DNA from: Glandiceps talaboti
Taxonomy: Eukaryota; Hemichordata; Enteropneusta; Spengelidae
Direction of reading: 5' to 3'
DNA: 64,000 bases
NCBI RefSeq assembly: GCF_964340395.1
Contig: NC_135565.1
Span: forward strand, 8,233,242-8,297,241
Translations under genes and position numbers: made by a program
Notes under the pieces: generated by a model
Database searches by the model: none
What the model saw: only the letters and a program-made list of their open reading frames with translations
What the model was told of the DNA's origin: nothing
Shown: positions 34,501 to 58,411 of the stretch, piece by piece
Layout: every line of letters begins with the position of its first letter
Numbering within the stretch: the stretch's first letter is position 1

Positions 34501-36424
34501 ATAATTGGTTTAGATTGGTTGATTGCAGTTTCAATACAATACATGTATTGAACTCAACATTTCCACGTGAATTCAATAGAATCACCAAAGATTGCTATAC
34601 ACAATGACTGGTAGAACCTTAATCGTCTAAAACAAAGCAATAACGTTAAAAAAATCACTTTCACTGGAGATAATGTGATAAGTAATTGCAACCTTTTGGG
34701 CCAAACCTATAGGTGTCTTGCCATGCAGGTCCTACATGACAGCAGTCATTATTTAGAAGTCCAGAAATTGCCATTTGGTCACGTTTGTTTTAGGTATACA
34801 TAATTTCACACATTGCTTAGTTTCCATTGGTTGTAGCCTCATCTAATTTGCATGGAAACAAGTAATCACCTGCATGCTATCTTATTTGCATATAAACTAT
34901 TATGTACCAGATGATTCTAATTCTCCTGATTGAGCATTTGTCATTTATATTGTATTATTATACCATACCTGAATTTCACCTGGTAAGAGCTGCGGCCAAC
35001 CACTGTGTCATGTAAGCTAACTTTCATCTGATTGGTCTATTTTTATCTCATTTGCATATATACCACTTTTCACCAGGTGAAGTCAGATATTGAATTTTGC
35101 ATGAAAACAGGCAAATTAAGTAGGCTAGTATAAAAATAACCTAGTAGTGGTACATTTTAAGATTTTAATTCGGTGATAATTTGAATCTTGGCATTTATTC
35201 ATGAGGTCACAATTAGAGTTATGTCTACCTGTGCCCACACAGTTCAATGTGCCAAGACTATTGAAGACAAGTTACTATTGGGACTCTCTTTTAACTTGTT
35301 GCCATGGTTTATAAATATTCATTTATCTATTTTAACACCTTTTTATCTTTGATTACCCTCACCCCTCACTGGAGACAAGTGTTTGCCAACGTATATTTAG
35401 AAGAGCCGATCAGACTAACGCTGTCAACCAATCACATTCGAAAAGCAGGGAGATGTGGGAACACATTCACTTTCAAATTAAAACATTCCGAACAATAAAT
35501 TTAATGATTTCCAAACATTATGATAGCCCAAATCATTAATTATACAAGAAATACAAACACAAAAATGTATTGCGTTTTCAAATAGTCTTGATTTCCATGG
35601 TAACAACTCGTGTATTTTGAATATGGGCACAGGTTGATATGTTATTTCAAAACCATTACTATCAGGATGTATAGATCAATGACTTTTAAGAGTCAGAGCT
35701 AAAATTTATGTTTTAATGTTTTAACATTTTTTGGGGAAATTCTAATGAATACCAGGGATGATGGGGTGTAATGGTATACTGATATTTTCGAGTCAATACA
35801 GTTTAATTTCATATCTGTAATTGATTTCATTACTTTCCTGTATGTATAGTAGTATGTTGTTGATTTCAATAAAATTTTGTCCTTTTTCTGAAAATTGTCT
35901 ATTTTTCATTTTTTTTCTTCATATTGACAACATTTGTTACTGTTGAATTTAATAATAATAATAAGTTTACTTACCCCGAATAAATATAACAGTGGGTAAA
36001 TGGGGAGTCAGGAAATAGCTTACAGTTAGTCTGGGCCTGTCTCCTCACTTATTTATATACAGAAATTCACATCAAGAACTTAATATGACTCAAAATATAT
36101 AATGTATTATGTACACACGATTGAAATTACAAATATACAGTTGATCAGTTATACTTGGTATAACATTGCTTGGTATGTTGACATGTAGGGTCATTGCCTT
36201 GGTACACTACTTCTTCATTGATTTGGTGGTGAATGCACTACTCCAGTAGATGTTGCTTGGAGATTTGTTTGAAACTATATAAAGAATTAATATATTTTAT
36301 GTTGACAGGGATGTCAAGTTTTTACGCTCAATAAAGAAATAAAAGTTTAGGATCATTTAGTGATCAAACATGTCTGCAACTCACTAGTTTACATAGTTTC
36401 AAACAAAAGAGTAGATCTGCATGT
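34501..36424. other. Intergenic, no gene seen
   Basis: Unique sequence. AATAATAATAATAA at about 35949 followed by GTTTACTTACCCCG may be the tail of another retroelement. No supported exon. Confidence 0.4.
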
Positions 36425-36705
36425 ACCTGGGTTGTAGTTGGCCGAGTGGTTAGTTCACACACCTCTTAACTATGCAGTCTTGGTTCGAGCCCACCAAGCA
36501 TAGGCCAAGTTTGGGTTTGATTACAATTTAACCAGGTCTGTATGTAAGAAGGGTGATGCTCAGTTTGACCCTGCTGAACAACGCAGGTTTTCCCAAGGTA
36601 CTCCAGTTTCCCCTGCTTCAACACTAGAGGGCGCTGCTCCTGTAGCAACCATTCAACAAATTTCCAAATTTATTTGGACGATTAAAGATTATTACTCCAA
36701 CTATT
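36425..36705 (+). mobile_element. tRNA-derived SINE
   Basis: The head has a perfect Pol III box A (TGGCCGAGTGG, 36439-36449) and box B (GGTTCGAGCCC, 36482-36492). The body contains GGTTTTCCCAAGGTACTCCA and GTTTCCCCTGCTTCAA, matching the reversed copy near 21220. It ends near ATTAAAGATTATTACTCC. An ACACTAGAGGGCGCTG word lies in the body. The tRNA part lacks a credible full cloverleaf, so it is not called as a tRNA gene. Confidence 0.78.
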
Positions 36706-36875
36706 TACAAACAAGCATCAAGTTAGTACCACTTATATTAATTATGTTCTTTTATATTTTTGTTTATTAAATGTCCTATGTGGACTTATTAAATTATAAA
36801 TACAGTTCTTAGTGCAATATGCAAAGAACTACATCTAACTCAGCGTATATATATATATGTAGAAAGTTTGTGACA

Positions 36876-37264
36876 TCAGGCCTAAAAAAATTGTTCGGTT
36901 CCGGTTACACAACCCCTCCCAGTTTTTCACTGCCCGGCGACCCTAAACTTTTTTTACGTATTCGAGAAAAAATAAATAAAATCATGAATATTGTGAAGTC
37001 TAGCGAGAAATTTATGGATGTGGAAACTGACATCAACAATGACATGTACAAAACTGTTCTTCCAATCTGTAATAGCTGTACATCTGATGAGAAGAAACCA
37101 ATAACACAGAGACCATATGGAAAACAATTGAAAACGTGACTACCTGCACTTAACACTCACATATGAATTTTTTTTAAATTGAAATATACAAAAATCTACC
37201 TACTTCACCTTCTCTAAAATTGAGTGAAATATTAATCAGAACCACACAATTGTTTTAGGCATAT
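36876..37264 (+). mobile_element. TIR element family A, fullest copy
   Basis: Starts AGGCCTAAAAAAATTGTTCG and ends CCACACAATTGTTTTAGGCA, an inverted pair. The interior carries a 106-codon frame with no known domain, and the equivalent frame is broken in the 9.3-kb copy. Classed as a nonautonomous DNA element. Confidence 0.75.
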
Positions 37265-37845
37265 CAATGGGAAAGTTTATCAATTTATATAACAGCTGCA
37301 TAGTACTACCTCGTTTTTATACTCTTTGATATTATCAAAGACAGATAATTCAACCAGTTATAATGTTTAGACCGTTTCCATCCCGAGGAAAGGTTTAGTG
37401 TAAATTTCAACCTTCAAATGTTAATCAAAATAGCGAAAAGTTACAGTTGGTGTATGTGTGATGTATTCTAGTTTAGAAATTCCGAATATGTCGATGAGGG
37501 CGCTCTCTGATACGGCTTTCAATACATGATACTCATTTGTTCAATTTTCGAAGTTGAAAGTTGTCGAACATTGTGATATATTTGTCTGGTTCGACAGTAA
37601 TCTCACTATATTACTACCTTTCGTCATCTGACTCCACAAAAATGTTACCAGCACTGTTAAAATTTCGTTGCTCGCGAGTCACTTGCAATTGACATCGCAA
37701 AATTACAGCGTAATGACATGTGATGACAGTCCGACATTATAAATATCCGTGGCCTATCAAATCAGAAGAGTAAGAAGCGGCAAAAGGCATCTGGTTCGAG
37801 TTTACTGACTTCAAAGGTGTTGTAGCTACGATCAATGATTCCATC

Positions 37846-38105
37846 CACTATACGAAAAGTCAAATTTACCCACCTTTACCCAACCATTACCCTACCTGTG
37901 ACCCACCTAACCACTATCTCTGTCCAGGGTAGTATGAGACGCAGTACCACTTTTGACTGTCTACAACCCCCAAGTGAGAGATTACCGGGGGTGAATTAAG
38001 TCAAAGGTGGAACTTCGTCTCATACTTACCACCACATTCACACATCCTCAGCTAAAGATTTACCCCGGTGGAAAGACAATGTCAAATATGACTTTTCGTA
38101 TAGTG
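37846..38105. mobile_element. 260-bp CACTA-type MITE
   Basis: Perfect 17-bp inverted ends CACTATACGAAAAGTCA, flanked by a 3-bp duplication ATC (37843-37845, 38106-38108). Internal inverted words AGTATGAGACG and CCACTTTTGAC/GTCAAAGGTGG extend the hairpin. CACTA termini with a 2-3-bp duplication are the hallmark of the CACTA/EnSpm group. Confidence 0.82.
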
Positions 38106-38224
38106 ATCTTGTAGCGTATTTGATATCGAATACGTCTACCCGCCAGCTTAGAAGATTGTTGCGGAAACGTTGTTCCCTTCACCGCCTATATAATCGGGCC
38201 AAGCAATAAGTACATGTCATGTAG

Positions 38225-38334
38225 CACAGGTACTCTTATCAATCTGTATGATTAAAAATGTGTATAGTAAATAAGACCACTAACCACTATACACATTTTA
38301 AAAAAGTAATCACAGATTGATTCGAGTACCTGTG
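38225..38334. mobile_element. 110-bp hAT-type MITE
   Basis: Inverted ends CACAGGTACTC with arms of about 27 bp (…ATCAATCTGT) and an inner stem AAATGTGTATAGT/ACTATACACATTT. Flanked by a perfect 8-bp duplication TCATGTAG (38217-38224, 38335-38342). An 8-bp duplication is typical of hAT elements. Confidence 0.83.
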
Positions 38335-38342
38335 TCATGTAG

Positions 38343-41300
38343 TAAAACTAAAAAGTACAAGTAGTAACTGTGACTTGATATGGTTGTATAATTTGTTCTT
38401 CTTTTTGGACTATCGCATTTATGTATGTTGTTAAAGTATGTAAGTATGATAAAGCAAACACTATCATCATCTCGCCAACAATTTGTTGAGAGTCAAAACA
38501 CGAGTAAACAAACGATTTCACGAATAAAAGAAATAAATTACATTTATACTTTCGTATAAACCTTATTTTTGTTAACTATTATTACTATAGTTTATATATT
38601 TATTAGTTTGTTTTAGCACCAAATACTTATTGCAAAAAGTCAAATGAAGAAATGTATAGTTTTCTTAACGGATGCAATAAATATTTTAATCTACTAAGTG
38701 TTCTATATCATAGTATAGTACCTAAGAGTCTAAAAAATGACGTCATACACACCAAACGAGTGTTGATTTTAGCCAACCTTGCGTCTATACATGGATATCG
38801 TCCAGATAAGGATAGTTGAACAATGGTTGAGTTTGTCTGGGTATACTGTATATTAATCATTTACTGCAGGACTATAATTTACGCATGGTTTATATATTAT
38901 GATAGCTTGTCACATATATTAAATATTTCTAGTTTCAAATGACATATTTTAATTTTTTAATCTGTGTTAGAATAAAGTTGTCTCACTATAGACAACGAGT
39001 TTTGGTTTGTGGTGGCGGTGGTGGTGGTGGTGGGGGGGGGGCTGTAAGAAATTCGGCAATCTGTCCATTTTTACATGAACCAACAAAACATATTCTCGTG
39101 GGAGTCGCAGTCGCTGAGTAATGGCAGCCTGGACTAGGAGCGGGGGACATCACTGCAAAGTATTTGGGCTGTTCCAATTTAAAAGCACACCCCCAAAAGA
39201 CGACAACCCACGTACTGCTACAGATTGTAGTCGTTGAATCGTCAATTAACTGACTAATGTTTCAACTGTCTTAAAACTTGCTAATACCGTATAAAAATTA
39301 ATCGAGCACTGCATAGAAATTTCATTTGGAAGTGGAATTCTGAAATTATTTCTGAAAAAATATGAAAAATAAAACACAAACAGAATGCCTAGTTGACGCG
39401 TTAGATCGTTGAGTGGGAGTGAGTCCAAAGGTTGTACGCTATCATCATAGTCGTCATATTTCTATCCCTATAGTGACGGGTGGGGTCAAAGCCAGTATTG
39501 TGTCCAACATTTTAACGGTCTTCCAAACTCTTGACTTTTATAGTGTCCTTTGCCACTAAAACTGGGATATTTTTAGCAATTTTGTGTATAATTGCAGAAG
39601 GATATTATAAAAGGTAAGTTTACTTTTCTCGAATATTTATTTTAATAGTTGTTTTAAGCTACCACACGTACGGTTAAGTAAGGAGTTACAGTTGCTCATT
39701 TTGAAATGAAACTTTGATATGTGGATTTTGTCAGAAAATTAATGTTTTTAATCCAAAAAAATCCCTGATGTAATTTAAATACTGTTCTTGTTTTTCAAAT
39801 AAAACAACAAGTATCTAAAAATCACGCGGAAACTTCTCCACTTTCCTGTTAATATAAGTTGCACCTGTGTGGCGTTTCGAATCATAAGCTTACTCGTGCA
39901 AAGTATGTGTTTTTATCCAATATGGCCGCCACAGGTATTCGATAACGTGCGTGATGAAACAAAAGAACAGCGACACCCTATTTTGTCTAATTTTGCCATT
40001 GAAGCCAATATGATCAGGTTACAAACATATCATCTAATGTTCACTTTTCCAAAAATCGTGATTCTATTCTAAAAATCATTGCAGAGAAGTGCGAAATTCC
40101 GTTTAGCGCTGATCATCATGGGGTCATCTCCGACGCCACTTCGTGAAGAAAAAATTAACACCTGCGCAGTTCGATTAATTGATCTACAAATTCGAACTCT
40201 TCGGCCACAACTTATTTTTTAAGAACGTCGAATGTTTATTGAATCTTCTTTAATTGTTACGAGAATTTTTAGGGGCAAGCAGTGATAAAATGTGTTGTTT
40301 TTATAAAGGCGTTATGATGTACCTGGCGGTAACAGTTCATAGTTTATTTACCTTCAATAAGTTAATAAGTAATTCATTACCCTGTATCTCCAACTACCAG
40401 AGCGGGAAGCCATATTAACTGCATATTTCGTCCGGTGTAAGTTTTGTCTATTCTACTGTTCTACATATTTCCGTGTCGTCGTGTATTGCATAATTTGGTA
40501 TAATTGAATATTTATTCACACCTATTTGTATTCAGAGTTCTAGTTTGTCATCGTACTAGTCACTTGTCGCATTGTGTACACTGTTGTATAACATACAGAT
40601 GTATGTACATACGCCAGACAGTTTATTTTTCTGACGATATGGAATAAGAATATACCGTCTAATTGATATTAAAGTAGCTAACTTACAGTGATATTTTGGC
40701 GATACAAATGTACTATATAAACCGAACTTTCGCGTGATATGCAGTTTTGATATACCATGCACGTCGGTGTAGGCTATGTCTCTCTGACCGAATTCGAGTC
40801 AAAGTTGGCACCGCGTCACTTACCGCGGTCACCTGTAGCCCATGTAACGAGTTCCACACTTCATATTGTGTATGTGCAAACTGAACTAGACTGTAATAAC
40901 GAAGATATGCTATGCAATGATTTTCAGATGCCCAAGTGTATGAAACACGGCGTTGTTTACACGTAATCCATTGATTCTACGATGTCAAATAGTTCGTGAA
41001 TTTGCTGTAAGGTATAAAGGAAGACTAGCACAGCAATTAATCATAGCATGTGGCTAAGATAGTGGCAGTTTGCTGTCTGTGATTATGATATATGGCGTAA
41101 CTTAAACATCGAGATATGAAAAGCTATGGCAATATTTCGATGCCTATATAATATGTGCGTGTACATTTTGTTCACATTCTGGAGACACGGTTGTTGATAC
41201 ACAGACACAGTCACATCACGTGTGTGCAGTTACGAGTAATGCATGCTGTACTATAAAATGATTTCATAATTGCATTATTTTAGAACATTCATAAAATTGT

Positions 41301-41763
41301 CACTGTAAGCTGTAACAGGGAGGACACAATGTTTGATATTCTCATGTAGCCAATAAAGCAATTATTCAAGATGTACTCGGACCATGACATCCATAGATTG
41401 ACTCTTTCATCACAAGTGACTGTGGTACAAAGTATAGTTCGGTTTATACACAGACAAGTTACTTGTCTGTGGTTTATATATTAGTTACAGTCCACGTTGA
41501 CATCCAGACTAATGGTACACTATGATAGCTCTTGTCTCAAACTTTAGAATTCAAACAAAGGGATTCTGAATTAAAAGCTATCGGAAATACATGTATGATG
41601 TAACACTAACTAGTGCTATAGGGTCAGTACATAAGTGAACGATCAGAAACCATATTGAATTCAATTCATATTCGAGTTCATATCTACCGATGTTCTTTTG
41701 TCTTCCTCGGTACACGTTTTCACTTTCAACCAATCAATAACAGCCTTCTTTCCCTCCTCCTAG
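38343..41763. other. Upstream region of tetraspanin 2
   Basis: Somewhat richer in CpG than the rest. Includes a G-rich microsatellite (GGTGGTGGTGG and G10) at 39008-39042, a strong donor at 39614 and CAATATGGCCGCCAC near 39919. It probably contains the promoter and any 5' noncoding exon, but neither could be placed with confidence. Confidence 0.4.
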
Positions 41764-41789
41764 GAAGTTGAAACACACCGCAAAGCACC
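41764..41789 (+). other. Likely 5' UTR part of tetraspanin 2 first coding exon
   Basis: A pyrimidine run (CTTCTTTCCCTCCTCCTAG) ends in AG at 41763, 26 nt before the start codon, and reads as a splice acceptor. A strong donor (AAAAG then GTAAGT) at 39614 is one possible partner. No clear TATA or initiator was found close to the ATG. Confidence 0.4.
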
Positions 41790-54777
<12,988 letters not shown>

Positions 54778-54854
54778 GAAGTACACCACTCAAGATACTG
54801 ACCATGGTGAAAGAGACATTTATATGAAGAAAACCATTGCATCAACGTGTCCAC

Positions 54855-54962
54855 TATAGTTCTGCTTGCAGACAGTGTACGGGTCTAGATTACTGACATG
54901 GGCCTCGATAGGAAGACAATTGTCAGAATCGAGTCCCGATTATACCATATGCAAGCAGAACT
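54855..54962. mobile_element. 108-bp inverted-repeat element in the tetraspanin 2 3' region
   Basis: Inverted ends AGTTCTGCTTGCA with weaker pairing inward (GGGTCTAGATT, CTGACA). Flanked by ACGTGTCCAC on both sides (54845-54854, 54963-54972), a 9-10-bp target duplication. It starts 78 nt after the stop codon. Confidence 0.75.
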
Positions 54963-54972
54963 ACGTGTCCAC

Positions 54973-57299
54973 CAAGTTATCCACCAATGTTTTGTTCTAG
55001 ATATTCATTTCAGTGTTGTGAAACTAGCATGAAATGAACATCAAAAGAATCATGTCTTTTTTTTATACATTTTTCCTTTCATGTAATATTTTACGATTTA
55101 GTTTTAACCCCAGTCTTTAAGTAAGATTCATACATCAATATATTAATTACGCTAATAGTTGACAAATATTTTTTGTGTCAGCGTCAAAATTATACAATTT
55201 CGAGGTAGTATAATTCTACCAATATCTCTGATACTGCTACGTTTTACGTTTTGGTAACCAAGATGACTTGGAAGACATTTCTTTATATTGTTGTAGATAG
55301 ATGCTTTGGTACGCGGTTGACGTAGACAAATTTAGTAGATTTTTTTGTCTATTATTGCATTTTTATTGAGCCCGGTTTTTCTGACATAAACTGCCCTTTC
55401 CTCTTCTGTTGTAATTTCTTGAAAGTATTGCTACGAAATCATGTTTTTGAATAGAAAAAGTTAGATCAAAGAAAGATATATATTCATTTGTAAATAGCAA
55501 AACTATCTATGACGTGTGATTTTTAAGTTAGTGCTGAGATCATGCCCTGTAGCTCCCTAAGTGTCCTCATGAGCCAACTTTTAATTTTCAACTCTCACAA
55601 TAAACATTCGCATGATGCCATAAAAATATCTGTTTTCTGGGGGATATTTTGTGTGTCCTTGTTTGGAGAAAGTTTCTACTTTCTGGTACACACCACACTG
55701 TCTGCTGGCCATCTTACTTCCAGCACAAAATAGTGCAAGTATTTTGATGCTCAAATTCTGATCACATGACGTAATAGTTAAAACCCAAATTGTAAGAAAA
55801 CATGTTTCAAACAGAAATAATTGCCTGAATTCTACAGGTGTGATGTATTTGTATATATCTGTGAGATAGCCATGAGGGGGTGCCCTCACACATATCGCCC
55901 AACCCCTTTCAGAGCATGCCACCAGTGAGGGTGTAGAGACACAGTATATCTTAGTCTTACTTGTACACACTCAAATGACATTATCTAACTTACAAAGTCA
56001 ACATTCTAAATAGTTTTGCTACAGTAATTTCATGCAATATTTTCTTCTATATTTTGTTTGCAAAAAATTCAATAAATGAATCCAAATAAACAACTGATTT
56101 ACAAATTTTCTTATTTTTCTTTTGTTCATTCACAAAGTCCTTGGTAATTTCTCACAAGATTTCAAATTTTTGAGCCGTTTTACATTTATACCTGCAACAT
56201 TATTCTCACCAGAAGAGAAAATTACAATTTTTTGATTCATTAGTAGTGTAGTAGTGTAGGTTTGTGTTTTTAAAGTCCTAAGACTGATATTCTTATATTT
56301 AGAGTTAAAAAGTGCTTTTAACGGGATTATTTTGGAAAAAAAAAACTATTGACAGCAATTTTATGGCATTTTTTGTAGCAAAAATTGTCAAATTTTACAT
56401 GTGTAAACAAGTAATCTGAGTATGGACTCTTCATTGTTGTAAACTAGAGCACATAATTTCTGCTAAAGCAACGAAATATGTATCTCTTGAAATGTGTACA
56501 GTCTTGGACAGTGCCATAAAAGAGGCTGTGGTTTACAACGATAGGATTCTTTCAAATAACATCACAATTTTTGCCGATACTGTATATTCCTTTAATCAAA
56601 TCCTGTCGTTATACTTTTTGGGCAAAAGAGATGCCAGTTATATGTACAACACTGGTTTTCACAGACCTGGTCATTCTGGCTACTCGTGCGACAGAGAACA
56701 GTCTGTCCAAAGATTTATCACTTTTCAACACCATGCATCCATGTATTTGAGAAATCAGTAAAGGATATACAATATACAATGAGGTACATGAACGCTGAGT
56801 TGTACATCCTACTAATACCACAGCCCCTTTTATGGTGATGACATGTTGTTAATTATACAACTGCATCCCTATATCACATACACACCCACATTTACACTCG
56901 GGTCACATTGATTGGTTGTCAGGGGCAACATGACATTATGATTGAAATGCAGCCAGGTGAAAATAAAAACCATCCCACTTCAAAATATAAATATAAATTT
57001 ATGAAATATCAGTGAATGATTCTTGTGACGTCAATCATGTAGTTTTGTGATCAAACACTCACCAATGTTATTTGATTAAGAATATAATTATGAATATATA
57101 TACATGTATACATTTTGTACGCTATAACAGCTTATATAGGAAAATGAATAAATAAGAATTGTGTAATTACATTGGTTAAAATGTCTTTCTGTTATGTGGG
57201 ATTACTGTGTGATGTAGATATAGATATACAAGAATAACATGTACATGAGAGGAATCCCACTACCTGACTGATGTGTAAACCTTTAAGTCTGTATTGAAT
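54973..57299. other. 3' region of tetraspanin 2, no further gene seen
   Basis: AT-rich, with a candidate polyadenylation signal at 55599 and others near 56068 and 56080. No supported exon. Confidence 0.45.
55599..55604 (+). other. Candidate polyadenylation signal, tetraspanin 2
   Basis: AATAAA hexamer about 820 nt after the stop at 54777. If used, the 3' UTR would contain the small inverted-repeat element at 54855-54962. Confidence 0.3.
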
Positions 57300-57975
57300 G
57301 TTATCAGTACTAGCCTAAGGGCTCTTTATCACTATCAGTACTGGTCTATGGGCCCTTTAACACTATCAGTATTAGCCTAAGGGCTCTTGGACACTATCAG
57401 TACTAGCCTAAGGGCTCTTGAACACTATCAGTACTAGCCCAAGGGCTCTTTATCACTATCAGTACTAGCATATGGGCCCTTTATGAACTATCAGTACTAG
57501 CCTAGGACTTTATCACTATCAGTACTAGCCTAAGGACTCTTTATCAGTACTAGCCTAAGGACTCTTTATCACTATCAGTATTAACCTATGGGCCCTTCAA
57601 CACTATCGGTACTAGCTTAAGGACTCTTTATCACTATCAGTACTAGCCTAAGGACTCTTTATCAGTACTAGCCTAAGGGCTCTTTAACACTATCAGTACT
57701 AGCCTAAGGACTCTTTATCACTATCAGTATTAGCCTAAGGGCTCTTTATCAATACTAGCCTAAGGACTCTTTATCACTATCAGTACTAGCCTAAGGACTC
57801 TTTATCACTATCAATACTAACCTAAGGACTCTATCAGTACTAGCCTAAGGGCTCTTTAACACTATCAGTACTAGCCTAAGGGCTCTTTATCACTATCAGT
57901 ACTAGCCTAAGGGCTCTTTATCACTATCAGTACTAGCCTAAGGGCTCTTTATCACTATCAGTACTAGCCTAAGTG
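57300..57975. repeat. 31-bp minisatellite, about 22 units
   Basis: Unit: ACTAGCCTAAGGGCTCTTTA plus TCACTATCAGT. Units vary between GGGCTC and GGACTC, and several are shortened by loss of TCACTATCAGT-like parts. Confidence 0.93.
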
Positions 57976-58052
57976 CTCCTTAATCACTTTGTTAGCACAA
58001 CTGAACACTACAGTAGTTCAGTATGTATATAGGCATCACACAAAAGGTCTGG

Positions 58053-58073
58053 CTGTGTGTGTGTGTGTGTGTG
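58053..58073. repeat. (TG)n microsatellite
   Basis: Ten TG units. Confidence 0.9.
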
Positions 58074-58396
58074 TAAAGCAAGTTAAAGTCAAAAACCACC
58101 TGACTAATTGCGTTGAGATTTGGTGGAGACATTAATTTGGGTGTCTAGATGAAAAATTGCTTAAATGAAAGTGATGCTAGTGGTTTTCAAGTTATGTCCA
58201 AAAAGAGTAACTTTTTCCATCAAAACAGTCCATTACAGTAAGAGACCATGAGACATATAATCACTTGGCCAAAGTTCATTAAGAATATAACTATCCATTA
58301 TCCTGTAGGGAGTGTGTTCATATTTGAAGTGCGTTTCTCTCACAGTATGTCAGATATTGGATTTCAGTTGTGTGCATTGCCATTGGCAGTCTTTTT

Positions 58397-58411
58397 GGGG
58401 GGGGGGGGGGG
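58397..58411 (+). repeat. G15 homopolymer
   Basis: Fifteen G in a row, in the region between the two convergent genes. Confidence 0.95.

Noticed and set aside
36432-36500. tRNA gene
   Set aside because: Box A and box B are perfect, but I see no full cloverleaf and it continues into a SINE body shared with another copy.
36819-37139. 106-codon frame in TIR family A
   Set aside because: The same region in the 9.3-kb copy is broken by stops and the sequence has no known domain.
40757-40966. 69-codon frame upstream of tetraspanin 2
   Set aside because: No splice sites, no domain and no continuation; composition like its surroundings.
56492-56761. 89-codon open frame containing LYFLGKRDASYMY, resembling the tetraspanin 2 tail LYQSIEKDASYV
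   Set aside because: Tempting as a second last exon, but there is no acceptor upstream, no hydrophobic TM4 part and the nucleotide match is limited to about 20 bases.
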